Below, one piece after another: positions 1-11,200 of a stretch of 64,000 nt of DNA (positions are counted from its first letter, which is position 1; every line of letters begins with the position of its first letter). Under the pieces are notes generated by a model. That model had not been told where the DNA came from. It saw nothing but the letters and a program-made list of their open reading frames with translations, and did not search any database. Both the position numbers and the translations under genes were made by a program. Origin of the DNA: Athripsodes cinereus (lineage: Eukaryota; Arthropoda; Insecta; Trichoptera; Leptoceridae); contig OX388309.1 in the NCBI GenBank assembly GCA_947579605.1, positions 33,320,452-33,384,451 on the forward strand, given 5' to 3'.

Positions 1-1
1 T

Positions 2-418
2 AACATTTTTTTTAAATTGTTGAATGGAATAATTCATAATCCAATGATTTTGACAGAGCTGTCATTTTACGTACCACACTCCTACAATAGATCGCGGGGC
101 ATTTGTTGTTCTATCCTACCCATGGAAGAACGAATTTGGCGATGAATTCTCCGGCCAACAGAGCAATGGTATTTTTTAATTTGTTGGCTCAGAACTGTGA
201 CATATTTTCTCTGTCCTACAGAGAGTTCGTTGCCTTAATTGAGGCAACGAGCATTCTGTGGTGATCTTTTGTTTGCTTGTTTGTTTTTGTTTTAAATATT
301 ATGAATATTGTGTTGCTATGTATAAATTGTATCTCTTTGCACATCGCATTGGCCTAAAGCTGTAATGATGTGCAAAGGAAATTTAAAGAGAATAATAATA
401 ATAATAATAATAATAATA
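2..418 (+). mobile_element. 3' end of a Jockey/CR1-like non-LTR retrotransposon
   Basis: From position 2 the + strand translates with the motif FFKLLNGIIHNP, also present at the C-terminus of the retrotransposon at 44.8-46.4 kb. Stop codons follow after about 45 residues. The 3' UTR ends at an (AAT)n tail at 391-418. A second copy of the same 3' end lies at 6965-7345. The element is truncated by the window edge. Family assignment rests on this C-terminal block only. Confidence 0.7.
391..418. repeat. (AAT)n microsatellite shared by two retrotransposon tails
   Basis: About nine AAT units. On the + strand they follow the 3' UTR of the element at 2-390; on the - strand they follow the C-terminus of the element at 419-1880, so two elements meet tail to tail here. 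Confidence 0.85.
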
Positions 419-1880
419 TGCGTCTCTTGGTCGGCCTCTGCCATTTGTCCCCTCGGTCTTACCCTCCGCGATGGCGATGAGTAGTCCTGGGTGCCTGATG
501 TTGTGGCCAATCCAGTTAGCTCGTTGTTGGCTGATTCTCTTAAGGAGTTGCCTTTTTTCGCCTACCCTGGATAATACTTCTTCGTTTTCGACGTGCTCCG
601 ACCAATGGATCTTAAGCATGCGTCTGTAGCACCACATTTCAAAGGCCGCCAACCGTCCGCTTTCACTCTTGCTGATGGTCCATGTCTCACAACCATAAAG
701 CAGAATGCTCCATACAAAGGCTTTAGTAAGGTTCTTCCTTACGCTTAAGTCAATATTTGGGGATTCCAATATCTTTGATTTTTTGTTAAAGGCAATCCTT
801 GCCTGGTTTATTCTGCTTACAATTTCTGCTTTGGAACGTCCATCCTGGTTTATTCTGCTGCCCAGGTACACGAATTCACTTACTTGTTTGATGCTCACTC
901 CATTTATGGCAATGTTCGCAGTCGCTTCCTCTCTTCCAACGACCATACATTTTGTTTTTTCTTTATTTATTTTCATGTTGTACTTTGACAACAGTAGGTA
1001 TACTTTCCATTTTTCCTAAGGCTTCGTTCAGCTCCATCTCGGAGTCTGCGAGCAGTGCTATGTCGTCAGCATATCTTATCATGTCGACCTTTTTCCCATT
1101 TGTTTTTACTCCTGTCCAGTTCTTCATTTCTTCTCTCAGTTCATCAATGGCTCGCTGTATATAGCAGTTAAAGAGAGCTGGCGACATTGAGCATCCTTGT
1201 CTTACGCCTTGTTCGACCCTTGCTTCTGCGCAGCTTTCTCCGCTTTTAATCACAGCCATTTCGTTCTTGTATAAGCTCCAGATTGCTCTTCTGTCTTTAT
1301 AACTCATTCCTATCTGGTTTAGGGTGTTAAAAAGTTGTTCCCATTCTACTTTATCGAATGCTTTTTCAAGGTCGATGAATGCTATATACCTATGTGTTTT
1401 TATTAATTGTTATTCTCTTTTCTAGAGTAAGTCTGAGACTCAGAATTGCATCTCGAAAGTGTTTCGTTGATTTTATTTTCCGCCCTTTTCATTATAATGT
1501 TGGTGAGTATCTTAGAAGCGTGTGATATCATGCTTAAAGTTCGGTGTTCGCACTTTGTCGTGCCTGCTTTCTTAGAAAGCGCTCGTATCAGACATTTGAC
1601 AAAGTCCTCAGGTATCTCTCCTGTGTCGTATATTTTGCAGACAAGCTTATACAATGTATCAAGCATGCCTTTTCCCGTGCATTTAAGCGGCTCTGATGGA
1701 ATCAGGTCAATACCTGGTGCTTTGCCGTCTTTCAACTTTGCTGAGCCAATATCAAATTCACTTCTTAAGATGTCATTTCCATTATTTTCTACGTCATATT
1801 CTGCTTCTAGTGCTTTGCTTTCCTGGACTATGTTCTTTCCTTTGTACAATTGTTCTAGGTACATCCACATATGTATAAGT
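419..1880 (-). mobile_element. RTE-like non-LTR retrotransposon, 5'-truncated and decayed
   Basis: Read on the - strand in several frames, this is most of a reverse transcriptase. The order is KAPGIDLIPSE near 1720, FIDLEKAFDKVEW near 1370, QGVRQGCSMSPALF near 1190, the active-site box YADDIALLA near 1070, then a C-terminal block with [20 protein letters not shown] and GRGRPRD near 430-700. Frameshifts near 980 and 1400 break the frame. No endonuclease is visible beyond 1880, so it is 5'-truncated. The trinucleotide 3' tail fits RTE-type LINEs; clade assignment is tentative. Cannot encode an active enzyme as it stands. Confidence 0.85.
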
Positions 1881-2715
1881 ATATCTAATAATCACAGTAA
1901 AGTTTTACGGTAGGTACTTACATATTATGTACAGTTCTACCTATGTAGGTAGGTACTTCCAGTTACATGTAAAACAATAGGAATTTTATATAATTCAGTA
2001 GGCTCACTGTATCCCTGTAAGGACTGTATGAGGTATACTAATTTGAGGTTGTAGCTATAGTTATATGTAACATACTTACTTACCTATCAATACACTACAC
2101 TGTAGGTAGGTACCTACCACTACCAACACAACATACTATATCCACCCTGTAGGTAGGTATATAATATACATATCACTCACGTAACTACTTATTTATAATC
2201 CACTTTTAGAGAAGAACCCTAACAAGTGACCATAGTGCATGTGATTTAATTTAACTTAATAAGTGTACCTACATTATAATAGTATTGTGTAATTTTAATA
2301 GTAGGTAGGTAGGTACCTACCTATAATGTATATAGGTATAGTAGGTACCTACCTATTGATGGTTACTAGTTGACTGAATAACTGAGAGGTAGGTATAGTC
2401 CATCACGTTGCTTATGAACTTAGTTTATGCTTAGTTGTCACTTTCATTATTAATCTGATATAGCTAGGTAGGTACCTACCAATATACCTACACACAATTC
2501 TGTTAGACATAGGTACATATCTATAAGGTAAAATAATATCACATACACACATATAAGACAATAACATCATTAAATCAGCAGTGATGAGGCAAATGCCACC
2601 CATCCTAATTGGCTTAATATTTTATTAACACTGAGATGATAACATTTTGCATGCAGTTATTCTGCTGGCTACTCCACAGTATTTAAACTGATTTGAGTTT
2701 ACTTCTTTGTTCCAG
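1881..2715. other. Non-coding stretch upstream of the first recognised inscuteable exon
   Basis: AT-rich DNA with repeated palindromic TAGGTAGGTACCTACC-type microsatellite blocks (about 2100-2130, 2300-2350, 2465-2480). A decayed - strand copy of repeat family A lies at about 2583-2683. It ends in a splice acceptor (TTTGTTCCAG) at 2706-2715. An upstream 5' UTR exon of inscuteable is expected to the left but was not located. Confidence 0.6.
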
Positions 2716-2718
2716 GAC

Positions 2719-5700
2719 ATGTCAAATTTTCAAAGGACAAGAAGTAAAGTGTGGTGGGGAGATTCTCCTCCAAATATTGGGAGTCCATTGCCGAGAAGGG
2801 TGAGAGAAGAGAGAGATGATGGATGGGAACCACAACTGCCTCGGTGGGCCGGAGCCGAAGAGCCCGAAGAGGAAGAGCAGGGAGTGGCTGAAGGAAATGA
2901 GACTCCACCTCTAGCTAGACACGCCAGTCCCAACAGTCACAAAAGTCAGGACTCAGGATTCTCAGACTCTGATAGTTCCCCGCCACAGGCTCAGGCAGAA
3001 GCTCAAATCCACACACCTCCACCAAGCTGCCATGAAAGACCTCAAGATGATCAACTTAAAACACCAAACTCAGCCCACGGAGCATGTTACCGTCACGACA
3101 CTCCTGTGAGAAGTATTATCAAGACTCCTAGAGACCTCCACAATTACTTAGAAGCTCATTGTGATGTTGGCCATGTAGTTTTTGATTCTGTAAGGCAGGA
3201 TACCACTGCTGGAAATCCAATCAGGGTTATTATAACACCCCATAAGAACATCAATAATAATAATATTCTAGTAGAGAAGTGTACTAGAAAGAGAAACCTT
3301 TTGGAGAAATTTAATGAAGATCAAGATGAGAGATCTTGTATGGAGTACATAGAGGTGGCTCCCGATCAGACTGCAGCTGTAGACAACCAGCCGGGTGTGA
3401 GATCTCCCTTGGATTACAGTAGGCTAGACCATCATCAAGAAAATCCAAGACATTTTCACTCAATACATTATTTTAAAAGACAAGGACTAAATAGATCTTT
3501 TCACTCCACACTCTCTACACAAAGAGTGGATGAGCAAATACTAGATGAAGGTTCACATTCTTTGGGCTACATAGAGCTGCATAGAGACGAGGAGGATTTT
3601 GCTATGAAACAAGAAAACCAAATTAAATTATTTTCTACTAGAAAAATTACAGATAGTTTGCATTTAAAAAAATCTATGATAAAAACCAAACAAAAAATTC
3701 AACACAAAGCTTCAAAAATAAGACAAAATAAAGGGATATTCAACTTTATGCCTAAGAAGAATGAGTCTATCAAGACTATTTATGATATAACCAAAGATTC
3801 TGAAAGAATACCCACTTTAGGACTTTTTCACGATCATGAAAACAACAAATGGAAGGACTATGAGTATGGTATGCAAGAGAGATATGTGGATGTTGAAAAT
3901 ACTCCTGATTTATCTGCATGTCAAGATTATCCCAAAGGAATATTAAAGACACCAGGGACACAAAGAAAAATTACTCCGCCACTGCAATTCCAGGATAAAA
4001 ATAATAGAAGTAGACACCTTGAAGAATATGAAAAACCCAGTCACGAATTGATGAGAAAAGAATCTTCAAGTGAAGATTTATATTTCAGTGAACAGGATCT
4101 CAGTGGAATGTGCACTTCTACACCAAAGTCCAGTGTCCCAGAGACATCAAGGCTGTCTAACATGAAGCCCACAAACCTGCTTTATAACTTTAACAGGTAT
4201 GATATTTCAAGCCAATATACATATATGAAACATTGTATATCGATTGTCAGCAGTGGCGTAGCTAGGGTCATCTGCGCCCGGGGACAAAGTCTGCGCCCCT
4301 TCTCGGAGTCCCCAAGAAATTTTTGAAATTTTTCAGTTTATATGGTTCATTTCGAAGCATGAAGCATTATGAAGAAAAATATTTGAACCCGAACTGATCT
4401 TTGTTAAAAAAAACGCCATCAGCAATCCTGCATTGTGGATGTGTCATTTTGTTAATGAGTAGAATGGCGCCCGTTAATACTCAATGGGGGCGCCAAAATC
4501 ATGTTTGGCAACTGGTTTGAAATGAATATATTAAGTGGAGCTCCAAAATTTAATCTTGCAAACGTATTTGGGATACATTAGCTTACATCAAAATAAAATT
4601 AAAAAATTGTTTTAATACTCATTTTGGCGCCCCCTAATGTGGCGCCCGGGGACATATGTCCCCCCCTGCCCCCCCCTAGCTACGCCACTGCGAATGTGTT
4701 ATAGACCTTATTCTCTATAACAATTTCATGTAAGGTTAACGTAATTAACAAGTTTAACATTTTTTTCTGATTTCAGAACTATTGAAAAGAGTCACGAAAT
4801 TGAAACACAAAATGGTGACGAGAGTGAAGTGTGTGTGACAGCTCTAGAGAGAGTGTGTCAGGGAAAGGAGGCTCCCCTGCAGCAATGGCTGTGCTCCCTA
4901 GTGGGTGCTACGGAGGGTGAGGTAGGCACCCTGTTGCAGAGCAAGCCCATAGGGCGTTTGGAGCACACTACTATCTCACACGCTTCACACACCATCACAG
5001 GAAACATACGCAAGGTGCACACACATGCCCTCCTCATTACACACACAGCAATAAGTGCCATTAAGTAAGTTTATGCCATGTTTGTTATTGTGTAGAAACC
5101 ATACTGATTAATGATAAAGCCAATTTATTGGTGAAAGTGATAGGCATTTTGTATTGTACACAACATATGTTTTAATTTTAAAAAGAACAGTGTTTGCTTA
5201 ATAATTTTAATAAATGACTAATGGTATCATTTCATTATTTTGGTACCAATAAAACACTAATACTTTTCAATATCAATACAGGAATTTGGAAAGTGATGAC
5301 AAGAATGTAGTGAAACAAAAATGCAGTGAGATGAAGTCTGTGGCGGCGAGTATGAACAAGTTCATTATGACACACAGCATAACTCTCAAAATACGACCGC
5401 CCAAAGAGAGTCCAGACCGGTGGGAACAAATCTCTGCAGCCCTTGAGCAGAACATCCAGAGAGCTGAGGAGATTTGTGAGGATATCAACATAGAGCTCAA
5501 TGAAACCAATCCTGAAACCAGAGTCCTTAAGAGGCATTTTATATCGCTGCATGATCTTTTCTCTGAAACAACCAGAGCCGTGTTGGTGCAACAGATGAAG
5601 GTGAATATACATTCTGATGTACTTGTATAAAATAATAAACTCTTACTGACGCTGATCTAATTAATGCACAAATTTCAAAGGGTTTGTCTGTACGTATGAA

Positions 5701-7810
5701 GATTTAATGTAACCTGATTTCAGACTCTGGTGGGACTGCTTGAAGATCCTCCATCCGACACGATGCTTAAAAGCACTCTGACTTCTCTGGGCCAATTAGG
5801 CAGGTGTGCAGTGGAGGCTGGAGTGGACAATGCTGGAATATGCAGAGTACCCCTAGTGCAATGTGGTGTGCCGCGTGCTCTACTGGAACTCATAATCCAT
5901 TCTAACAAGAGCTCCATTAAAGCTCTGAGTTTGCGAGCTTTGGCCACTATCTGCACAAGCAGTGAGGCTGTAGAGCAGTTTGACCAGGCGGGAGGGCTAG
6001 AGATAGTATGTGAGGTGTTGCAGGAACAAGGGGTCCCAGAGCCTCAGGTCAGGGAGGCTGTTACAGTGCTGGCTCAGGTTACCGCCCCCTGGCTGCGTGG
6101 TCACTACACTCTGCCATCCCTTCACACCCACCTGGGGACCATCATTCAGAATCTCACTCGTACGTACACCCACATAATTTCTAAATATACAACTATTATT
6201 CAGCATAGCATCACCATGCATTTTAGTAAAAATGTTTCTTTGTTCTGAACAGGTATTCTCTCCGAGACATTATGCTGCCAGCTACTCTTATTATGTGCTG
6301 CTGCCTTGGTGAATGTAGTGCGCAGTGTTCGGAGAGAGGGAAGAGCAGCTGCAGGGGTCATTGCTACCTTGAGGGAGCACCGCACCTTAGATATGTTGTT
6401 GGAGGCTGTGAAGAAAAGGGGACCACACGCATCTGTTTTTCTTCAGGTAGGTGGATCTATTTTTTTTTCTTAGTGAAAGTCAATGATGGGAATACATATA
6501 TAATTATAATATTTGTATCGCCATTCATTGAATAGTGTTTTAATATGCGATATGACATGGTGTGATGTTTATCTGTACAGGAGCAGACAGCCGCTCTCTT
6601 GGACCTGGTGACCTGTTGTGCTGGAGGTCGTGTTCTGGTGTGTGAGTGTCCCACGTCTTGTGTAGCACTGCTCTGCTTTTTACGGCCCACCCCCCCAGCC
6701 ACACCACGTCCCTCCCTCACAGCCATCTCACCCTTGCACCAGGCCGAGTTACGCCTCCTCACACACACTGCAGAGGCCCTTGCCAGGTGAGATATCAGTT
6801 TGAATTATTCACCACTAGTGTTCATTCATTCCTTCAAACCATCACAGCATGTCTCACAAGTGGGGTAGCCAGTGGACACTTATGTCGAGACATTGCTATT
6901 GCCAAACTCATGCATATTAACCATTTCTTTATCCTTTGTTATGTATCTTTGGACATATAGGTTATTATACACTCGTTGAAGAAAAAATTCTTCAAATTTA
7001 AACATATTTTGAAATCACTGAACGGGATCATTTATAATCTGATAATGTTGGCTGTACCACACTCCTACAATAAGTTTATGAGGGCATTTGTTGTTCTATC
7101 CTACCTATGGAACAACATATTTGTTAATTAAATCTGTTGGCTCAGAACTGTGATGTATTTTATCTGTCATATAGGATATTTGCTGCTCTAGTTGAGGTCA
7201 CTAACATTCCGTGGTGATTAATTTTGTTTTACTGTTCTCTGATTTGTTTTTAAGTGGATTGTGTAACTTTATATTAATTATGTCTCGCTGTACATAATAT
7301 TGGCCTTAAGCTGATGTGCAAAGGCAATTTAAAGAGAATAATTATAATGTATAAACCTGCAAGTTGCTCTTTCCATGGCAATATAAGTTAAGACAATCAG
7401 GGTGGGTGGCATACCTCATTGCTAAATAAGAGTGGGAGACCTATTCTTTCTTATAAATAGGACATTTTACTCTCCTCGAGTTATTCGGGTGAGTACAAGT
7501 TAATACAACCATAGGTAGGTTGTGTATTTAGTTTAACCTAATGTTGTGACATAAATTTATTTGCAGATTATGCACCATCCCAGAATTATGTGAGAAAGTG
7601 ATCCAATTGGAGGGTCCCAGTCGTCTGGTGCGTGTGATTCTGTCTAAGCCTCCACGTGCCCCATTGACTCCACTGTTGCGCGCCCTGCGCTCTCTACACC
7701 ATGCATTGCCATCCTGCCTACCACCACACACCCAGCGCATGATACAACTCCCCCTCATGGATGCTGTCTCCTACTACCAACAACACTCCAACCATGAAAG
7801 TTATGTCTGA
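2719..7810 (+). CDS. insc: Inscuteable homologue (spindle-orientation adaptor), 7 coding exons
   Basis: Coding exons: 2719-4196, 4777-5064, 5282-5600, 5724-6159, 6253-6446, 6581-6786, 7567-7810. All have GT/AG borders and compatible phases, giving 1054 aa. Inscuteable links Par-3/Par-6/aPKC to Pins/LGN at the cell cortex and orients the spindle in asymmetric division. The N-terminal exon (residues 1-492) is low-complexity and charged, with SKVWW at residues 9-13 and SQDSGFSDSDSS near 76-87. From about residue 520 the protein is an armadillo-repeat region, with family-typical stretches such as LRALATICTSSEAV and VLAQVTAPWL. It ends in ESYV, matching the PDZ-ligand type C-terminus of mammalian INSC. 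The first exon starts with a splice acceptor at 2715, so Met 2719 is the likely start, but an upstream coding exon cannot be excluded. The large N-terminal exon makes it longer than the mammalian protein. Confidence 0.93.
4251..4690. mobile_element. 440-bp non-autonomous TIR element in inscuteable intron 1
   Basis: It begins CAGTGGCGTAGCTAGGG and ends with the inverted copy CCCTAGCTACGCCACTG. No transposase frame is visible. The flanking 8 bp (CGATTGTC left, CGAATGTG right) match at only 6 of 8, so a hAT-type duplication is possible but not proven. A related end (CAGTGGCGTAACTATAGGG) is at 39353-39371. Confidence 0.8.
6838..7465 (+). repeat. Repeat family A copy in inscuteable intron 6, split by a LINE end
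   Basis: The left part (about 6838-6905) contains CACAAGTGGGGTAGCCAG. The right part (about 7352-7465) contains GGGTGGGTGGCATACCTCAT and GAGTGGGAGACC, in family order. The middle is occupied by the LINE 3' end at 6965-7345. Confidence 0.65.
6965..7345 (+). mobile_element. 3' end of Jockey/CR1-like LINE, second copy
   Basis: Diverged copy of the 3' end at 2-418, sharing blocks such as ACCACACTCCTACAAT, GGCATTTGTTGTTCTATCCT and TGTTGGCTCAGAACTGTGA, and ending GATGTGCAAAGG..TTTAAAGAGAATAAT. The coding part is degraded. Confidence 0.75.
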
Positions 7811-7878
7811 ATCTAAATCAGACAACACAATGTCACATGAAAGTTATGTCTGAATCTAAATCAGACAACACAATGTCA
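7793..7878 (+). repeat. 43-bp perfect tandem duplication spanning the inscuteable stop codon
   Basis: Units 7793-7835 and 7836-7878 are identical and start CATGAAAGTTATGTCTGA. Unit 1 holds the last codons and stop of inscuteable; unit 2 falls in the 3' UTR and repeats the HESYV-stop codons out of use. Confidence 0.95.
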
Positions 7879-8259
7879 CATAATTATGTGCATTCTGTAC
7901 CAACCCAACTATATTTAATATGTGTACGGGTTTATTTATACAAAATTATTCTAGTCAAACTAAATACATAACCAATGAATATCATTAACTATTGTTTGTA
8001 AACTTCTCTATGTTATATTATCCATATTATGTATGTAATATATTGTAAAAATAAAAAAAGATAAATATGAAATTTCTAAATATAATTAATTATATAAGTT
8101 GTATGTGTTGTCAGTTAATTTCTAAAATAATGATCCCTCCATACAGAAGTCTTTCTTTCTCTCTGTGTTAACTATAATAATAATTTGAAGCACAGCACAT
8201 CACAGTTTAATCAAAACTTATATGTATATACGTATGTAGGTATGCACCTAAATTTATTA
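7811..8259. other. Convergent 3' UTR interval between inscuteable and MITD1
   Basis: AT-rich and non-coding. On the + strand an AATAAA hexamer at 8050-8055 is a plausible poly(A) signal for inscuteable. On the - strand AATAAA overlaps the region just after the MITD1 stop (8253-8258). No other feature recognised. Confidence 0.5.
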
Positions 8260-11200
8260 TTATTCATTAAGTCTCTTTACATCTTTCGTATGAAATATGT
8301 CCATCTGAGTTTCATGACAAGGTCTCAAATCAAAATCGTGATTTCCCAAAGCAAATTTGTTTTCCATGGGCTTATATAAATCTAGTCCACGGCCAATCTT
8401 GATTATCCACCCCGTGCTTAGCCTGAAATAAATATAGAGATAAAATAATAAGTACAAACAAATAAATACATTGATAAAATAATAATCTGTTGCATCTGAT
8501 TAATAAAATATATTATGCAATATGGGAAGTAGATATGTATACAAACTGTTTAAACTAAAACAGATCATAGTGATAATCAATGTTGGAAAGACCTGACATT
8601 ATTATGTAGCTTTCAAAAAAGAGAGAATTGACATGGTTAGAGAGAGATATAAAATAAGAGAAGGATGTGAAATGAAGTTGTATTAAATACGTATAATTAC
8701 TTACACCTTAATAATCTATTAACTAATTTTATTATTGGTAGGGTAAGGTTGCTTTAGTCGTACCACGGCCTAAGTCGTACCCCGGCAATATCTTATCTGA
8801 TAGTTATAAATTGCACCATCTAGTATCGTCAATCTGAAGTATTTAGTTGAGTGAGCGAACGTAAAAAAGTGGGCGGCCGGCCGGCTTCCTGAAGCAAAAA
8901 TATTGAAAAAGTAAGTTTTTGGACAGTTTTCATTAAATTTTTTGACTCATTTGTAAGCTTTTTACGACAGGAATGTGATACTTACCTATTTTCTTTGTTT
9001 ACGTCTATTTGTAAGACTTATCATGCAATAGTTTACGCATATTCAAACGGTACTTTATTTTGAGGTTACGTCAGTGGTTTTAGTTTTAAACATAGAAGAC
9101 CCCGGCGCTTAAGTCGTACCTGTGCAAAAATCCTTACTCGTACCGGTACGACTTAGGTATTAAGAAAATTGTTTAATAATTTACTTAACATTTTATCAGG
9201 TAGGTAATACCTAAGCAGGCGAAGAGAAAGTACTTGGATTCAGGAGGACATGGACGAAGCTTTAAACATACATACCATCACGCCGCTTCCCTCGCGGGGT
9301 AGGCAGAAAGGATCGAGCGTCACTTCTTTCTATCATTGCATACTTCTTTCGCTGTCATACAATTCCTCATGCATGCTCTCTTGTTCAATGTGCTCAACAC
9401 GTGACCGTCCTGTAGGAATTGATTTAAATGATCTTGCCATTTAATCCTCGGACGTCCACGTCTCCGAGCACCATTCCTCTCAGCCAAATATATCTTCTTG
9501 GTCATTCTGTCCTCATTCATTCTTTCCACGTGCCCAAACCATCTTAACTTATTTACATTCATCCTTGTAATTACACCAACTTTCATTCCACATTCCTTTA
9601 CTCCTTTATTATATCACTGAAACATTGAACACAGAAACATCGGAATGGAGAAATTGGATTTAATGAATCCCGTAGAAGATTTTTTCTACTACTACTACTA
9701 CTATACCATCACGGCATATCCCACAAGTGGGGTAGCCAGCAGATCAGCTGCATGTAAGAAACATACAAACTGTCCTCTTCGTGCCAGTATAAAATCAAGA
9801 CATTCAGGATGGGTGGCAAACCTCAATGCTGGATTTTTTTCAAGATAGAATAATTCTATTTTCTATGTGTTATTAACTTTATAATTAGGTTTGACAAAAA
9901 AATGTTTTAAGTTAATCTCAGACTGCATTGTTTATATTTTTTTAGTTATTCATATGATATCTGGCTACTGAGTATTTTTCTATATAGTTTATTATAGTAT
10001 TCAAAAGGTATATTTTCTAAGTACGACTAAGGCTATAGGTAGTACGACTTAGGCGACTAGGCGCCTTATTCGTACCGAAGGTATCTTTTTGAAAAACGTT
10101 AAAATACCTATTTTGTTAAAAGATTTTCAAATTTCTATGATTGTCGATTAAAAGGCAACTAAATGAAGATTTAATATATGCAGATGATTTTGTTTTATTT
10201 TAACTGCACTAAATATTATAGCATTATTTCCTTAGGGGGTACGACTTAAGCAACCTTACCCTAAATAAGTTTAACTCCGTTTGATTTGATAAAAACAAGA
10301 TAAATATTTAATATCAAATGAATAGGTATGTTGTGACTAAGCTTACATAATTTTTCTATCGTGAAGTGTTTGTGAGTATTGTACTGAGAGAGTGATGTGT
10401 CGCTCCGTGAGGTCGCTGCCCAGTTGTCCCAGCCACTGCACCTGTTTGCTGTCAGGCTGTGTGCCATCGTGTGATGTCCTCAAGTTGATGTTCTTTAATT
10501 TGACACAGCTCAACACTAGAAGTTCACACAGCCGAACAAAGTTTTGACACTGCAATAAACTTAATAATCAGACAATTCATGGATATATTGTCGTTGCATA
10601 TTCAAAAAGGGACATGTGAATTCAGAAATTTTTTTGACATTTCTAGAATAAACTGCTTATAATGACATCATAACCATTTTATATAGTGATTTTTAGTATC
10701 CAATATTAAGATTCAATACTTAAAGAATAATATCACGTGCCAATAAAAAGTCCAAACTACAATTTTAATGCCTTAATGAACAGTTTTAAAAGAGTATGCC
10801 CAAATAAAAATGTGTGCACATGTCTCTTTTTGAATATGCAACGACGAATATTGTTTGGTGGAAGAGATTTACCTATTAGGTATATATATTTTCTTTGTTA
10901 CAACAGTAAAGAGTAATTATTATTATTAGCAACCAACCAAAGGCAATATTTAACTGTATTATCTACAATGTTATACAAACTTTCATCTGTAGATATTTGC
11001 TAACTTAAAGGTTTTGTTTAGATGTTCTCAAAGACAATATCCATCAATTACATATTTTCTGCTGTTGCCATACTAAAGTTTACCAAATAAATGTAATTTA
11101 TAAATTTGTTCTTTAATAATTCCAGAGTCTGTACGTGAAAATTCATACTGATGATAGTATTTATTTTTATTACAAAACATAGTTAATTTTTCACTTTAAT

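Larger units (their letters stand above)
8741..10261. mobile_element. 1.52-kb TIR element flanked by TA, in MITD1 intron 3
   Basis: Left end GGGTAAGGTTGCTTTAGTCG; the right end reads inverted as GGGTAAGGTTGCTTAAGTCG. It is flanked by TA at 8739-8740 and 10262-10263, as in Tc1/mariner-type insertions. The motif AAGTCGTACC and its inverse recur inside (near 8768, 9108, 9140, 10022, 10041, 10068, 10240). No transposase is seen. It has itself received a LINE 3' end (9270-9600) and a family A copy. Confidence 0.8.

Noticed and set aside
705..1913. + strand frames opposite the RTE-like LINE
   Set aside because: Reverse-strand shadows of the RT on the - strand.
4197..4326. Read-through extension of the first inscuteable exon
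   Set aside because: A GT donor at 4197 with correct phase joins to the 4777 exon; the extension runs into the TIR element.
7528..7758. Antisense gene opposite inscuteable exon 7
   Set aside because: The frame is a shadow of the coding exon; no independent motif.
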